A stretch of 64,000 nt of DNA from Pseudopedobacter sp037968815 (GCA_037968815.1 JBBKWF010000015.1:59567-123566); one strand, 5' to 3'; positions 1-10,456 are shown, numbered from the stretch's first letter. Program-made: numbers and translations. Notes: generated by a model from the letters alone, not told the origin.

Positions 1-3000
1 TTCTGGATCTAAATACATCTTAAAGTTGGTCCAGGTAATTAAATTCTGGCCTGTTAAGAAAACTCTTAGTGCTGATATTTTCAAAGGTTTTAGCCATTGA
101 GCGGGTAAATTATAAGATATCTCTGCATTTCTTAATTTGATATAAGACGCATCTTGTAATATAAAATCATTCAATTGATAGCTGATATACGGGTTTCCTC
201 TGGAGTGTAATGCAGGCCATGTAGCAGTAGCTGCCGTTTCTGGTGTCCAACGGTTAAGCATAAACTCATACATCTGCTGACCGTTATTTTGTTCACTTAA
301 AATAACATCAGAACTCACATTAGTTACCCCTTGAAACATGAGCGATATTGAAAAGCCTTTATAAGCTAATCTTGGCGTTAAACTGAAAATATACTCAGGT
401 GTTCGAGAGAAACCTATAGCTGTTCTATCGTCGCTGTTGATTCTACCATCTTTATTATAGTCAACATATTTAAGGTCTCCTGGAATCGGTGCTCCAAGTT
501 CGTTTGGCACAGAGCTGTTGATATCATCAATAGATTCGTAAAAACCATCAGTAATGTATCCAAAAAACTGACCTACTCTTTTTCCTTCCTGTTTTTGATA
601 ATCTGGACGCCCTAATGGTTCATCCCTGCTAAGGATTTTATTACGGGCAAAAGAAACTTGCGCATTTAAGCCATAAGTTAATTCGTCTACTCTTTTATTC
701 AAATCAAGTTCGACCTCATAACCTTTATTATAAACTTCACCCACATTTAAGGATGGATACGCTTGACCTAATATCTCTAAGCCTGACTGCCTAGTAGTAA
801 GAATGTCTTTTCTTTTTTCATCAAACAAATCAATATTTAATGTGATTGCATTGTTGAAGAATTTACTCTCGAGACCAATATTTCTTTTGGTTCCAGTTTC
901 CCAAGTAATTGCAGGGTTACCAACAGCTGATGCTGGCAAATAAACTACAGGGTAAGTGGTTGTACTGTTTGGGTCTCCAAATCTTACTGCACCACCTGGT
1001 ATGGAGTAAGCTGGACTACCGGTAAAAGTAGCTGAAGTGGTTCTTATGTAATTGGTGAGGTAAAGAAATCTTTTACCAATATCATCATTACCTACAATAC
1101 CATAACTACCTCTCAGTTTTAGGTAATTCACCCATTCATTTCCTTTTAAAAACTGTTCGTTTGAAAGTGTCCAACCTGCGGATACTGCAGGAAAGAAGCC
1201 ATATTTAAGACCAACTGGGAAGTTTTCAGAACCATTATAAGCTGCATTAAACTCTGCAAAATAGCGCTCATCATAGTTATAAGTAAGCCTATTTACTACT
1301 CCTTGAGAAGCTTTAGGAGGTGCAGTAGTTGCTGTTGAGCCCTGTACGTTAATCAATTGTCTAGTAAACAAAACTAAACCGGTTACATTGTGCCTACCAA
1401 AGCTTCTATCATAATTAAATCCGGTTTGTAAATTAGAGTGAATAGTTCCTCCAAAACTGCTGATTAACCCACTTAATGGTTCATCTCTTGGACGGTCACC
1501 TGTTAAAGTTACCGCTTTCGATTCCCTATCAATTACATACGCTGCCCAACTTGCGTTACGCCTAGTAGTGCTTTCGAAATAAGAATCATAACCGTAAATC
1601 GTTTTAAAAGACAAACCTTCTGTTAAGTCATCTAGCTTATAATTAAGGTTAAAAGTACTTTGAACACTGTTATTATCATCATAGCGTGTTCCCCACCGAG
1701 TTAATACGCCTAAAGGATTCCAAATATTGGTACCTACACTTGGGTTTTGAGCTAAACGACCATCGGGTAACATTACTGGGTATGCGAATGCAGGAACTTG
1801 TAAAATCCTAGAGATCATAGCTTCTACATTGTCGTAAGAAAAGGAGTTTCCTTGTAAACCAGATGGTTGATAACGCTTTTGCAAACGTCCACCCAATTTT
1901 ACACCTACATCTAGGTTTTTACTAAGCTTAATATCTATGTTTGACCTAAAGTTGTATCTATTATAATCTGGGGTTGATTGAATTTGATAAGGAGAGTCAA
2001 ACTCTTTAAAAATACCACCTTCATATAAGTAACCAACAGATGCAAAGTATTTAATGACCTTGGTACCGCCACTAACATTTACGTTATGTTGTGTTTGAGG
2101 ATAAAATTTACGGGTAACATAATCAAACCAGTTGATGTTAGGATAACCTAAAGGATCAGACCCATCTTTAAACTTTTGTAAAGCGGCATCACTCCAAGTA
2201 GGTGCAAGACCATCGTTTACATTGGCTTCATTGATTAAATAAGCATTTGAATAAGCATCTAAAGATTTTGGAATACCTGTATAAGTTTGTAAACTGCTAT
2301 TGCCGCTGTAGCTCACTTTTGGTTTGCTTTCCTTCCCAGACTTTGTAGTCACTACAATTACGCCGTTTGCACCACGTATCCCGAAAATTGCTGTAGAAGA
2401 CGCATCTTTTAAGATAGAAATAGATTCAATCTCGTTAGGATCTATGTCTCCGAAATCTGGTCTTTCTACACCATCAACAATTACAATTGCACCGCTATTA
2501 TTATAGGTTGCTACACCACGGATATTGATTTGTGCACTGTTTGCTCCAGGTTGCCCACTTCTTTGCACTGCACCCACTCCTGGCGTACGACCAATTAAAC
2601 TGTTGGTCACATTAGACGTTGGTGATTGCAGAATTTCTTTACTGCTAATTGTAGTAATTGCTCCCGTAAGTGTTGCTTTCTTTTGAGAACCATAACCCAC
2701 AACAATTACTTCATTTAAGCTCTGTGCATCTGTCTTAAGCGTAACATCTATCTTAGTATTTAAACCTACAGTAACTTCCTGCGTTTCAAAACCTAGATAA
2801 GAGAAAACTAAAACCGAATTAGCATCCGGGACTTTCAAGCTATACTTTCCATCGATATCTGTAATTGCCCCCACTTGTCCATTTTTTAATTTAATCCCAA
2901 CTCCCGGTAAGGTTTCACCACTAGATGATTTAACAGTACCACTTACGATAATGTCAATAGATTTCCCACTACTTACATCAGTAATTAGTTCGTTTTGTAA

Positions 3001-3366
3001 GGCGAGTTTAGATCTAGTTAAAATAATTCGATCGTTAATAGACTCAAAGGAAATGGCATAGGGCAAGAAAAGTTTTTTTAGTACCGCACCAAGTTTTACC
3101 CCTTCAGCATTTAAAGACACTTTCTCGTTTAAACGAACAAAGTCTTTACTGTAAATAAATTTTACAGCAGTAGAAGTTTCTAACTTTTTTAAAGCTTCGT
3201 CAAGGTTTATATTCTCTACGGTAAGATTTACCGTACGATCTAGTACACCTTGTGCTTTAACATTTGCGGCCAAAGAAACTCCCGTTAATATTGCAAATAA
3301 TAGCATTTGCATAAACGTTATCTTCATAATTTTTATAAAATCAGAGGATTGTAAACTACATTTCAT
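1..3366 (-). CDS. SusC/RagA-family TonB-dependent receptor with STN domain (3' end outside window)
   Basis: Outer-membrane receptor that imports a large substrate, usually a glycan fragment, using TonB energy. Reading leftward from the ATG at 3366, the frame stays open to base 1, so the C-terminus is missing. In order there is an N-terminal export signal, an STN signalling domain (about residues 35-105), a carboxypeptidase-like beta-sandwich (SSGETLPGVGIKLKNG), a TonB-box/plug region (EVIVVGYGSQKKATLTG, then GANGVIVVTTKSG) and a long beta-barrel with alternating aromatic strands. An internal ATG at 3327 (MKITFMQMLL) would also start at a signal peptide, so the true start is uncertain by 13 codons. 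The STN domain and the FecR/ECF genes just upstream on the same strand imply substrate-sensing trans-envelope signalling. The substrate cannot be inferred; a SusD partner would lie outside the window. Confidence 0.95.
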   Translation of the reverse strand, partial: MKCSLQSSDFIKIMKITFMQMLLFAILTGVSLAANVKAQGVLDRTVNLTVENINLDEALKKLETSTAVKFIYSKDFVRLNEKVSLNAEGVKLGAVLKKLFLPYAISFESINDRIILTRSKLALQNELITDVSSGKSIDIIVSGTVKSSSGETLPGVGIKLKNGQVGAITDIDGKYSLKVPDANSVLVFSYLGFETQEVTVGLNTKIDVTLKTDAQSLNEVIVVGYGSQKKATLTGAITTISSKEILQSPTSNVTNSLIGRTPGVGAVQRSGQPGANSAQINIRGVATYNNSGAIVIVDGVERPDFGDIDPNEIESISILKDASSTAIFGIRGANGVIVVTTKSGKESKPKVSYSGNSSLQTYTGIPKSLDAYSNAYLINEANVNDGLAPTWSDAALQKFKDGSDPLGYPNINWFDYVTRKFYPQTQHNVNVSGGTKVIKYFASVGYLYEGGIFKEFDSPYQIQSTPDYNRYNFRSNIDIKLSKNLDVGVKLGGRLQKRYQPSGLQGNSFSYDNVEAMISRILQVPAFAYPVMLPDGRLAQNPSVGTNIWNPLGVLTRWGTRYDDNNSVQSTFNLNYKLDDLTEGLSFKTIYGYDSYFESTTRRNASWAAYVIDRESKAVTLTGDRPRDEPLSGLISSFGGTIHSNLQTGFNYDRSFGRHNVTGLVLFTRQLINVQGSTATTAPPKASQGVVNRLTYNYDERYFAEFNAAYNGSENFPVGLKYGFFPAVSAGWTLSNEQFLKGNEWVNYLKLRGSYGIVGNDDIGKRFLYLTNYIRTTSATFTGSPAYSIPGGAVRFGDPNSTTTYPVVYLPASAVGNPAITWETGTKRNIGLESKFFNNAITLNIDLFDEKRKDILTTRQSGLEILGQAYPSLNVGEVYNKGYEVELDLNKRVDELTYGLNAQVSFARNKILSRDEPLGRPDYQKQEGKRVGQFFGYITDGFYESIDDINSSVPNELGAPIPGDLKYVDYNKDGRINSDDRTAIGFSRTPEYIFSLTPRLAYKGFSISLMFQGVTNVSSDVILSEQNNGQQMYEFMLNRWTPETAATATWPALHSRGNPYISYQLNDFILQDASYIKLRNAEISYNLPAQWLKPLKISALRVFLTGQNLITWTNFKMYLDPE

Positions 3367-3568
3367 TATATTTGAATTGTTTCTTTTGGTTAAAAATTGA
3401 GACAAAAAAGACCTGTACCTTAAAAAATTAAGGTATATCAACCAGGGTTTTGAAGACTAAGGGGGCCACTACACACCCTTAGTCTTTCTTCATAAAGTTT
3501 TTGATTATTTAGTATTTGTTACTTCATAATTGGTTTCTTAAAGTTTAATTTGGTTTGGTTATATTTTA

Positions 3569-4576
3569 TTAATTATTGCATCCTTTTCCTTTGATGCTGA
3601 TATTCTCCCCGTTAATTTCATAAGTTGCATCTATTGATTTACATAACATTTCTAGGATGAGCGCCAAGTTCTGATCACTAAAATCTGCTTTAAGTAAACA
3701 TGATTTAATCTCCGTATTTGTATTTATAGTCACATTAAAGTTATTAGACAATACACTTACCACCTCTCCTACCTTAACATTATCAAAAGACAGTTTAGGT
3801 TTCTTCCACATTTCAACCTCTGACTTGGTGGTTAAAACTTCCTTTTCTAAAAGTTTTTTCGATGCATCAAATACCCCTTTTTGTTTCGGTAATAATAAAA
3901 CATGATCATCCTCTTTGCCTGAAACAGATACAGCCACTTTTCCGGTAACAACAGACACTTCTGTATTTTTCCCTTGCTCAGCATTTACCAGAAAACTGGT
4001 TCCTAATACCTTGGTAGTAACTCCACCAGCATAGATAAGGAAAGGTCGCTTAGGATTCTTGGCAACTTCGAAAAACACTTTTCCAGTCATTGTAACTTCA
4101 CGAGTGTTTGTCGCAAAATGTTCTGGCATTTCTATTTTAGCGCCCGGGCTTAGCCAAATCATGGTTCCATCTTCTAACTTTCGTTGATAAAGGGTTTTCC
4201 CTTGATTTTCTAATACAAGTATTTTAGCTTCTTTGATGAGTTGATTTGCAACTATATGACTGGATTCTTTGCTTTGAAATAAAGAAACGCCTACTACAAT
4301 TAGTATAGCAGCTGCAACGCCACTCATCCAATAGAATAGGTTGCTAACTTTAGCTTTTTTCACAATTGGTGTATCTGTAAAATCAATTCTTGAATTGATT
4401 CCACTAAGCATCTTAGCTCTTAATTGCTCTTTTTCAGCTACGCTAATCTGCTGAAGTACATCAGCTTCATCGTCAAAATGATTATACCATAATATAACAC
4501 TTGCCCTTTCTTCCAGCGTACAATTTCCGTCTAAAAATTTTTGAACGAGTTCTACTGTTATTCTATTTCTAGTCAT
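3569..4576 (-). CDS. FecR-family anti-sigma factor (DUF4974 C-terminal domain)
   Basis: Inner-membrane anti-sigma factor of 335 aa that would hold the ECF sigma factor encoded upstream and release it when the receptor's STN domain binds in the periplasm. A cytoplasmic helical part (about residues 1-80) is followed by one membrane segment (about 82-102, LFYWMSGVAAAILIVVGV), a FecR beta-domain (about 115-235, with GTSFLVNAEQ and EVSVVTGKVAV) and a C-terminal DUF4974/secretin-like domain (about 260-330). It lies between the sigma gene (115 bp gap) and the receptor gene (202 bp gap), all on the minus strand, which is the standard Bacteroidota order sigma-anti-sigma-SusC. Confidence 0.93.
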   Translation of the reverse strand: MTRNRITVELVQKFLDGNCTLEERASVILWYNHFDDEADVLQQISVAEKEQLRAKMLSGINSRIDFTDTPIVKKAKVSNLFYWMSGVAAAILIVVGVSLFQSKESSHIVANQLIKEAKILVLENQGKTLYQRKLEDGTMIWLSPGAKIEMPEHFATNTREVTMTGKVFFEVAKNPKRPFLIYAGGVTTKVLGTSFLVNAEQGKNTEVSVVTGKVAVSVSGKEDDHVLLLPKQKGVFDASKKLLEKEVLTTKSEVEMWKKPKLSFDNVKVGEVVSVLSNNFNVTINTNTEIKSCLLKADFSDQNLALILEMLCKSIDATYEINGENISIKGKGCNN

Positions 4577-4691
4577 TGAATTAATAAGGCTTATACTTGG
4601 GTTTATAATAATATGTCAGTTGACAAGGCATTTACACCTACGCTGTTTTGAAAAAAAAGTTATTTATTTTTCGAAAGTTAAAAAAACGAAG

Positions 4692-5279
4692 CTATTTGTA
4701 GAGGTAAAGCAGTAATAAAGAAGATAGAGAAACATAATCTTTAAGATTGATTCTCAGTATTTTAAGTGCTTTGGTAAGGTGATTTTCTACTGTTTTTGTA
4801 GAAATATTTAATTTATGAGCTATTTCTTTTGTACTGAGATTTTCTTGCCTACTCAAACGGAAAACATTCTGACATTTATCAGGCAACTGTTTAATCTCAT
4901 GTTCAATAATTTGATTGAGTTCATTAAAATAAACCTGATCTAAAGTTGCATTGCTTAAGGTTTCATAAGCTTGTAACTGTACTTTATAGTTATCTCTAAC
5001 TATTTGTTTTTGCAAAACGTTAATGACTTGATAACGTACGGCAGTAAAAATATAACCTTCTAAAGAAGTATTTATATTCAGCACTTCTCTTTTCTCCCAT
5101 AAGGAAACAAAAAAATCTTGAACAATTTCCTCTGCTATCGCACCATCCTTCACCCTCTTATAAACAGTAGCGTATAGTTTATCCCAATACTTTAAATACA
5201 AATGCTCAAAAGCAAGTCTACTGCCCGCTTTAAGTTGTTGCAAAAGACTTTCGTCATCAATAACATTAATCTTATGCAT
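4692..5279 (-). CDS. ECF RNA polymerase sigma factor
   Basis: Extracytoplasmic-function sigma-70 family protein of 195 aa, expected to direct transcription of the neighbouring receptor locus. Region 2 lies at about residues 15-90 (AFEHLYLKYWDKLYATVYKRV, EEIVQDFFVSLWEKRE) and region 4 at about 130-185, with the helix-turn-helix NLSTKEIAHKLNISTKTVENH. It is the first gene of the sigma/anti-sigma/SusC trio. Length and domain order are normal for the Bacteroidota RpoE-like subfamily. No target promoter motif could be identified by eye. Confidence 0.93.
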   Translation of the reverse strand: MHKINVIDDESLLQQLKAGSRLAFEHLYLKYWDKLYATVYKRVKDGAIAEEIVQDFFVSLWEKREVLNINTSLEGYIFTAVRYQVINVLQKQIVRDNYKVQLQAYETLSNATLDQVYFNELNQIIEHEIKQLPDKCQNVFRLSRQENLSTKEIAHKLNISTKTVENHLTKALKILRINLKDYVSLSSLLLLYLYK

Positions 5280-5470
5280 TAAATTAACTTAAGAGTTTTT
5301 AAAAGTGGTTTAACTAAATTGGAATATCCCTCTTTAAGGGTCTTAGCTACAAAGATATAACTTTATTTTAGTAGTAAATGAGGTTTAAAATCAAATGAAA
5401 ACGTTTATTTTAAACTCACTACTTTCGGGCAAGTATACACTACAATATTGAAAAAAATCCCCAAAAACAA

Positions 5471-5505
5471 AAAACTCCGATAGATTTTATATCTACCGGA
5501 GTTTT
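5471..5505 (-). terminator. Rho-independent terminator after the TPR gene
   Basis: Inverted repeat AAAACTCCG...CGGAGTTTT with an additional near-complementary inner segment. It sits 34 bp beyond the stop of the minus-strand TPR gene. A/T runs on both sides mean it could act on both strands. Confidence 0.75.
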
Positions 5506-5538
5506 CAATATCATCAGGTTTAATCCTGAAAACAAAAT

Positions 5539-6717
5539 CTACATTTGATCTAAAACTTTTTTAACCTCTGTAGCTTTATCAAACATACTAAGTTTAATAT
5601 ACACCTCTCTTAAAGTAGTTAAGACGGTTACATCCTTAGGGTTTAGTTCTCTAGCTTTTTCCAATAAAGGTAAAGCGTTACTTAGTTCAGTTTCAAACTT
5701 CTTTTTCAATGTGTTATACTTTGCATCAGAAGCTTTGTTCTGTGGAAGCTTATTAGCTTGCGTAATAGCCTCATTGCCTTTATTAATATAGATTACTGCC
5801 AAATTATAAATAGCGTCTGAGTAAGCTGGGTCAATCTCTAAAGCTTTTTTATAAGTCTCTATAGCTTTATCATTTTCTTTATTAGCAGAGTAAGCAATAC
5901 CGGCTACAAAACGCAAAGTTTTATTTTCTGGATCTTTTGCAATCGCATTTTCAATTTTTTCAATCTGTTTTGATGCTTCTCCTCTGTTTAAATAAATATT
6001 AAGCTCATCATAAATCAAATTCATGTTTTCTGGGTGCTTTACTCTACCTTCTTCTATCACCTTTAACGCATTTGCAGTATCAGACTTCGCAAGATAAACA
6101 CGTTCTAACTCTTGGTATAAACCCGGATTATTGGGGTTTAACTTAAGAGTTTTTGAATAGTACTTAATAGCCTCGTCATACATTTGCGAACTATTTGCCG
6201 CAATTGCAGTGTACATACTAAACAAAGAGTCTTCTGGCATTACATCAGCAATAAATTTGAAAGACTTGTAAGCTTCTTTATAGTCTTTTTTATTAAAAGC
6301 AGAAACTCCTTTATTCTGCATCATTATCGAAAGGTTTTTTTCTGAACTTTCAATAATATTTGCGAAGTTTTTTTTAGTATCTAAAGTTTTTGCCTTTATA
6401 ATTGCCTCTTGCGCACTATCAAAAGCGGCACTTGCATTGGCTTTATTTACAGTATCTGTTACGGATATTGACGAAAAAATCAAACCTCTGTATGCCCATA
6501 ATTCAGGATCGTCCTGAGTTTTTTTATGCACCATTGCTTTATCGGTTGATTCTTTTGCAAGTTTCAACGTTTCCAATTGTTTTTTCATTGAAGTTTTGGT
6601 TTGCATACCAACTTCATATAATGCGTAATTGTTTTTAGCGGCACTAACTTCACTTTTTTGGGCATTCGCTGCAAAAAAGAAGGAAACAAGCAACATGCTT
6701 AAGATTGTCTTTTTCAT
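5539..6717 (-). CDS. Exported tetratricopeptide-repeat protein
   Basis: 392-aa protein with a cleavable signal peptide (about residues 1-19, ending FFFAANAQ). TPR-like helical repeats fill most of the mature chain; the clearest are at about 185-215 (YDEAIKYYSKTLKLNPNNPG), 270-300 (NDKAIETYKKALEIDPAYSD) and 345-380. It probably works as a periplasmic scaffold for protein contacts; the partner is unknown. It starts 30 bp after the gyrA stop on the same strand, so it may be co-transcribed with gyrA, a common arrangement in the order. It has no enzyme domain. Confidence 0.88.
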   Translation of the reverse strand: MKKTILSMLLVSFFFAANAQKSEVSAAKNNYALYEVGMQTKTSMKKQLETLKLAKESTDKAMVHKKTQDDPELWAYRGLIFSSISVTDTVNKANASAAFDSAQEAIIKAKTLDTKKNFANIIESSEKNLSIMMQNKGVSAFNKKDYKEAYKSFKFIADVMPEDSLFSMYTAIAANSSQMYDEAIKYYSKTLKLNPNNPGLYQELERVYLAKSDTANALKVIEEGRVKHPENMNLIYDELNIYLNRGEASKQIEKIENAIAKDPENKTLRFVAGIAYSANKENDKAIETYKKALEIDPAYSDAIYNLAVIYINKGNEAITQANKLPQNKASDAKYNTLKKKFETELSNALPLLEKARELNPKDVTVLTTLREVYIKLSMFDKATEVKKVLDQM

Positions 6718-6747
6718 TTCTGAACCTTTTTTCTGTTATTAATTTAG

Positions 6748-9357
6748 TTATTCTTCGTTATTATCTTCTTCTGTGTCTGGAGCATCATCTTCCGGAGTCT
6801 CATCTTCATCATCTTCCTCTTCAATTTCTTCTCCTTCTGCTAAAGCAACATCTGTTTCATCAATTATCACTTCTTCAGTTTCTTCTTCATCGTCATGCTG
6901 AACTTTAGCAACCGACGCGATAGCATCCTCACCTTTTAAAGTAATTAATCTAACACCTTGTGTAGCTCTACCCATCACTCTTAAGTTGCTCATGGCAATC
7001 CTAATCACAATTCCAGAACGGTTAATGATCATTAAATCATCGCTATCAGTAACGTCTTTTATAGAAACTAATTGTCCAGTTTTTTCTGTTACGTTGATGG
7101 TTTTAACACCTTTTCCGCCTCTATTAGTTACACGATAATCATCAACATCAGTACGTTTACCGTATCCTTTTTCAGAAACCACCAAAATGGTACTTTCAGA
7201 GTTTTCGATACTCACCATACCAACTACTTCATCTTTATCATGTGCTAAGCGTATTCCACGTACTCCTGTAGCAGTACGTCCCATTGGCCTAACAGTAGAC
7301 TCATTGAATCTAATTGCTCTACCAGAACGTAAAGCCATCACAATTTCTGATGATCCAGAAGTTAAGTTTGCTTCTAATAACTCATCACCTTCATTAATGT
7401 TAATGGCGTTAATTCCGTTTGATCTTGGGCGACTGTAAGCCTGTAAAGTGGTTTTTTTGATGGTACCTTTTTTAGTACACATAATAATAAAGTTGTTCTC
7501 TAAGTAATCTTGATCTTTAAGATTAACAACTTTTATATATGCTCTTATGCGCTCATCTTTATCAACATTGATGATATTTTGTATCGCTCTTCCTTTACTG
7601 GTACGTGACCCTTCTGGGATCTCGAATACCCTTAACCAATGACATTTTCCTTTATCCGTAAAGAATAACAGGTAATTATGGTTTGATGCTACAAAAATAT
7701 ACTCAATAAAATCGTTATCACGGGAGTTAGAGCCTAAGCTTCCTTTACCTCCACGCCCTTGTGTGCGGTATTCTGTTAAAGGCGTTCTTTTGATATAGCC
7801 TTCTCTAGAAATAGTAATTACCACTTCTTCATCTTCAATGAAATCTTCGGTCATCATTTCTGCTGCCGAGTGTACAATTTGAGTTCTACGCTCATCACCG
7901 TACTTTTCTCTCATTTCTGCAAGCTCATCTTTGATAATCTGCATACGCAAACCTTCGTCAGCTAAGATTGACTGTAAGTAGTCAATGGTTTTCATTAACT
8001 CTTCGTATTCGTCTTTAATCTTATCTCTTTCAAGACCAGTTAAACGACGAAGCGTCATATCCAAAATTGCTCTCGCTTGTAAATCAGACAATGAGAATTG
8101 AGTAATTAAGCCTTCACGAGCCTCATCTGGCGTTTGCGAAGCTCTAATTAATTTAATTACTTCATCTAAATGGTCTAAAGCAATTAAGTAACCTTCTAAA
8201 ATATGTGCTCTTTTTTGTGCTTCTGCTAATTCGTATTTGGTTCTACGTACGACAACCTCATGGCGGTGATCCACAAAATGACGAATACAATCTTTCAGAT
8301 TCAGCATCATTGGTCGGCCTTTAACCAACGCAATATTATTTACACTAAAAGAAGTTTGTAAAGCCGTGTGCTTGTATAGGTTATTTAAAACGATAGCTGC
8401 GTTTCCGTCACGTTTAATTTCGTAAACGATACGCATCCCGTCTCTATCAGATTCATCTCTGATTTCAGAAATGCCTTCAATCTTTTTATCGTTAACCAAA
8501 TCGGCAGTACGCTCAATCATCATAGCTTTATTTACCTGGTAAGGTATTTCGCTCACAATAATTCGCTCTCTATCGTTGGGTAAAGTTTCAATTTCGGCAA
8601 CACCACGCATCATTACGCGACCTCTACCAGTTTCAAAAGCATCCTTAACACCTTCGTAACCGTAAATAATACCGCCTGTAGGGAAATCCGGAGCTTTAAT
8701 GTGTTGCATTAATTCCGAAATCTCAATCTCGTTATTATCAATATAAGCTACAATTCCGTCAATTACCTCAGTAAGGTTATGCGGAGCCATATTAGTAGCC
8801 ATACCTACCGCAATACCAGATCCTCCGTTAACCAAAAGGTTAGGGAATTTTGAAGGTAAAACTGTAGGCTCCTGTAAGGAATCATCAAAGTTTAAACGGT
8901 AGTCGATAGTCTCTTTGTTGATATCCGCCAACATTTCCTCAGCCATTTTCTTGAAACGAGCCTCGGTATAACGCATGGCAGCGGGAGAATCACCATCAAT
9001 AGAACCAAAGTTACCTTGCCCATCCACCAAAGGATAACGCAAAGACCAAGGTTGTGCCATACGCACCATGGTATCATAAACGGAACTATCACCATGTGGG
9101 TGATACTTTCCTAAAACCTCCCCAACAATACGGGCAGATTTCTTATAAGGTTTGTTACTTGCCAAACCTAAATCAAGCATACCATAAAGCACCCTACGGT
9201 GTACAGGTTTTAACCCATCTCTTACATCTGGTAAAGCTCTGGAAACAATAACCGACATCGAATAATCGATATACGCCGATTTCATCTCATCCTCAATATT
9301 AATTTTAATGATTTTGTCGTGTTGTAATCCTTCGTTCTGATCTGTTTCTTCAGCCAT
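6748..9357 (-). CDS. gyrA: DNA gyrase subunit A
   Basis: Catalytic subunit of the type IIA topoisomerase that introduces negative supercoils together with GyrB. The 869-aa chain has the N-terminal breakage-reunion domain, with the active tyrosine in AAMRYTE and the quinolone region HPHGDSSVYDTMVRMAQP, and a C-terminal beta-pinwheel with repeated GYGKRT-like blades. The positions corresponding to E. coli Ser83 and Asp87 are Ser and Asp, so the classical quinolone-resistance changes are absent. A GyrA-box-like QGRGGKGSLG motif supports gyrase over ParC. The last 45 or so residues are a strongly acidic tail, which is probably disordered. The ATG at 9357 gives the normal MAEETDQNEG start. Confidence 0.98.
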   Translation of the reverse strand: MAEETDQNEGLQHDKIIKINIEDEMKSAYIDYSMSVIVSRALPDVRDGLKPVHRRVLYGMLDLGLASNKPYKKSARIVGEVLGKYHPHGDSSVYDTMVRMAQPWSLRYPLVDGQGNFGSIDGDSPAAMRYTEARFKKMAEEMLADINKETIDYRLNFDDSLQEPTVLPSKFPNLLVNGGSGIAVGMATNMAPHNLTEVIDGIVAYIDNNEIEISELMQHIKAPDFPTGGIIYGYEGVKDAFETGRGRVMMRGVAEIETLPNDRERIIVSEIPYQVNKAMMIERTADLVNDKKIEGISEIRDESDRDGMRIVYEIKRDGNAAIVLNNLYKHTALQTSFSVNNIALVKGRPMMLNLKDCIRHFVDHRHEVVVRRTKYELAEAQKRAHILEGYLIALDHLDEVIKLIRASQTPDEAREGLITQFSLSDLQARAILDMTLRRLTGLERDKIKDEYEELMKTIDYLQSILADEGLRMQIIKDELAEMREKYGDERRTQIVHSAAEMMTEDFIEDEEVVITISREGYIKRTPLTEYRTQGRGGKGSLGSNSRDNDFIEYIFVASNHNYLLFFTDKGKCHWLRVFEIPEGSRTSKGRAIQNIINVDKDERIRAYIKVVNLKDQDYLENNFIIMCTKKGTIKKTTLQAYSRPRSNGINAININEGDELLEANLTSGSSEIVMALRSGRAIRFNESTVRPMGRTATGVRGIRLAHDKDEVVGMVSIENSESTILVVSEKGYGKRTDVDDYRVTNRGGKGVKTINVTEKTGQLVSIKDVTDSDDLMIINRSGIVIRIAMSNLRVMGRATQGVRLITLKGEDAIASVAKVQHDDEEETEEVIIDETDVALAEGEEIEEEDDEDETPEDDAPDTEEDNNEE

Positions 9358-9772
9358 GTTCTGTTTTAAAATCTAAATTGAAACAATTTTAAAAAAAGTG
9401 TTTTGCGAAGTTAACAATTTAAGGCTAATAGACCACCTGTGTTGATAATTTTTTAAGCAGGTTTTTCGAGGAAATTTACGAGCCGAGAGCCAATTAATAA
9501 GAACATTGAAGATAGATTATGTAAACTTTTTTTTGAAAGCGAAAATTAGTGGTTTATGGCGACAGCCAGCCCCCGCTTTCCGCTGTATTCCACCATTTGA
9601 AAAAATCGGCGGGATGTCGTTTCAATCAGGCTTAGGTACTGGGGTTTTTCAACAGTAAGGATTTGCAGTTGCTTAAAATACCTCATCATAGCGCAGTTTA
9701 AATTAAGACAACAAAACCCTGTCCATCACTGAACAGGGTTTTGAAAAAATTAATCTACAAAATTTAAGAATC
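9358..9772. other. Intergenic region between gyrA and the fasciclin gene
   Basis: 415 bp with no convincing ORF. It holds the gyrA upstream region at its left, a GC-richer patch at about 9555-9620 that differs in composition from the AT-rich surroundings and may be a dispersed intergenic repeat, and the fasciclin terminator at 9713-9742. Confidence 0.5.
9713..9742 (-). terminator. Terminator after the fasciclin-domain gene
   Basis: Perfect 10-bp stem AAAACCCTGT / ACAGGGTTTT with a 10-nt loop, about 30 bp downstream of the minus-strand stop codon at 9773. Confidence 0.8.
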
Positions 9773-10357
9773 TTACATTTTCGGCATTAAAACCGTATCA
9801 ATTACGTGGGTTACTCCGTTGCTTGATATTACATCAGCAGTAGTAACTGTTGCGCCTCCAACCATCACCACACCATCTTTAATTGAAACTTTTAGTGTTT
9901 CGCCCTCAACGGAAGTCAATTCCATACCATCTGTTAAATCTGCCGCAGTGTATGCACCTGAAACAACATGGTAAGTTAAAACTTTAGCTAGTTTGTCTTT
10001 GTTTTCTGGCTTCAGTAAACCTTCTACTGCGCCAGCTGGTAAAGCATCAAATGCTGCATTAGTTGGTGCAAAAACTGTGAATGGACCTGTTCCACTTAAA
10101 GTTTCTACTAAACCTGCCGCTTTAACTGCAGCAACTAAAGTTGTATGCTCGCTTGAACCGACTGCATTTTCGACAATATTTTTTGAAGGAACCATCATTG
10201 CTCCACCCACCATTACGCCTTCTTCAGTACTCATATCCGTTGACTCCATTGCCATTGAATCTGTGGTTTCTTCTGCGCTTTTAGTGTTGTTACAAGCTGT
10301 AAATGTTGCTCCGGCTAACAACGCTACCATTGCTAGGCTTAAAAATCTCTTTTTCAT
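9773..10357 (-). CDS. Fasciclin (FAS1) domain lipoprotein
   Basis: 194-aa surface or periplasmic lipoprotein. The lipobox lies in ATFTAC, so the mature protein would begin at Cys21 or Cys22. A linker rich in Ser, Thr, Met and acidic residues (about 23-58) is followed by one FAS1 domain (about 60-194) with the family's GPFTVFAPTNAAFDALP block, the YH motif in LTYHVVSG and the closing NGVTHVIDTVLMP. FAS1 domains mediate adhesion; no ligand can be named. It is a single gene with its own terminator and a long upstream gap. Confidence 0.95.
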   Translation of the reverse strand: MKKRFLSLAMVALLAGATFTACNNTKSAEETTDSMAMESTDMSTEEGVMVGGAMMVPSKNIVENAVGSSEHTTLVAAVKAAGLVETLSGTGPFTVFAPTNAAFDALPAGAVEGLLKPENKDKLAKVLTYHVVSGAYTAADLTDGMELTSVEGETLKVSIKDGVVMVGGATVTTADVISSNGVTHVIDTVLMPKM

Positions 10358-10456
10358 TTTTTTGTTTTTAGTTTTTGAATGTTTAACCTATTTACGCAGT
10401 ATTTTGCAAAGCGGTTTTCTATTTATCACTATTAACAAGAAAAAATTTTTAAAGCT

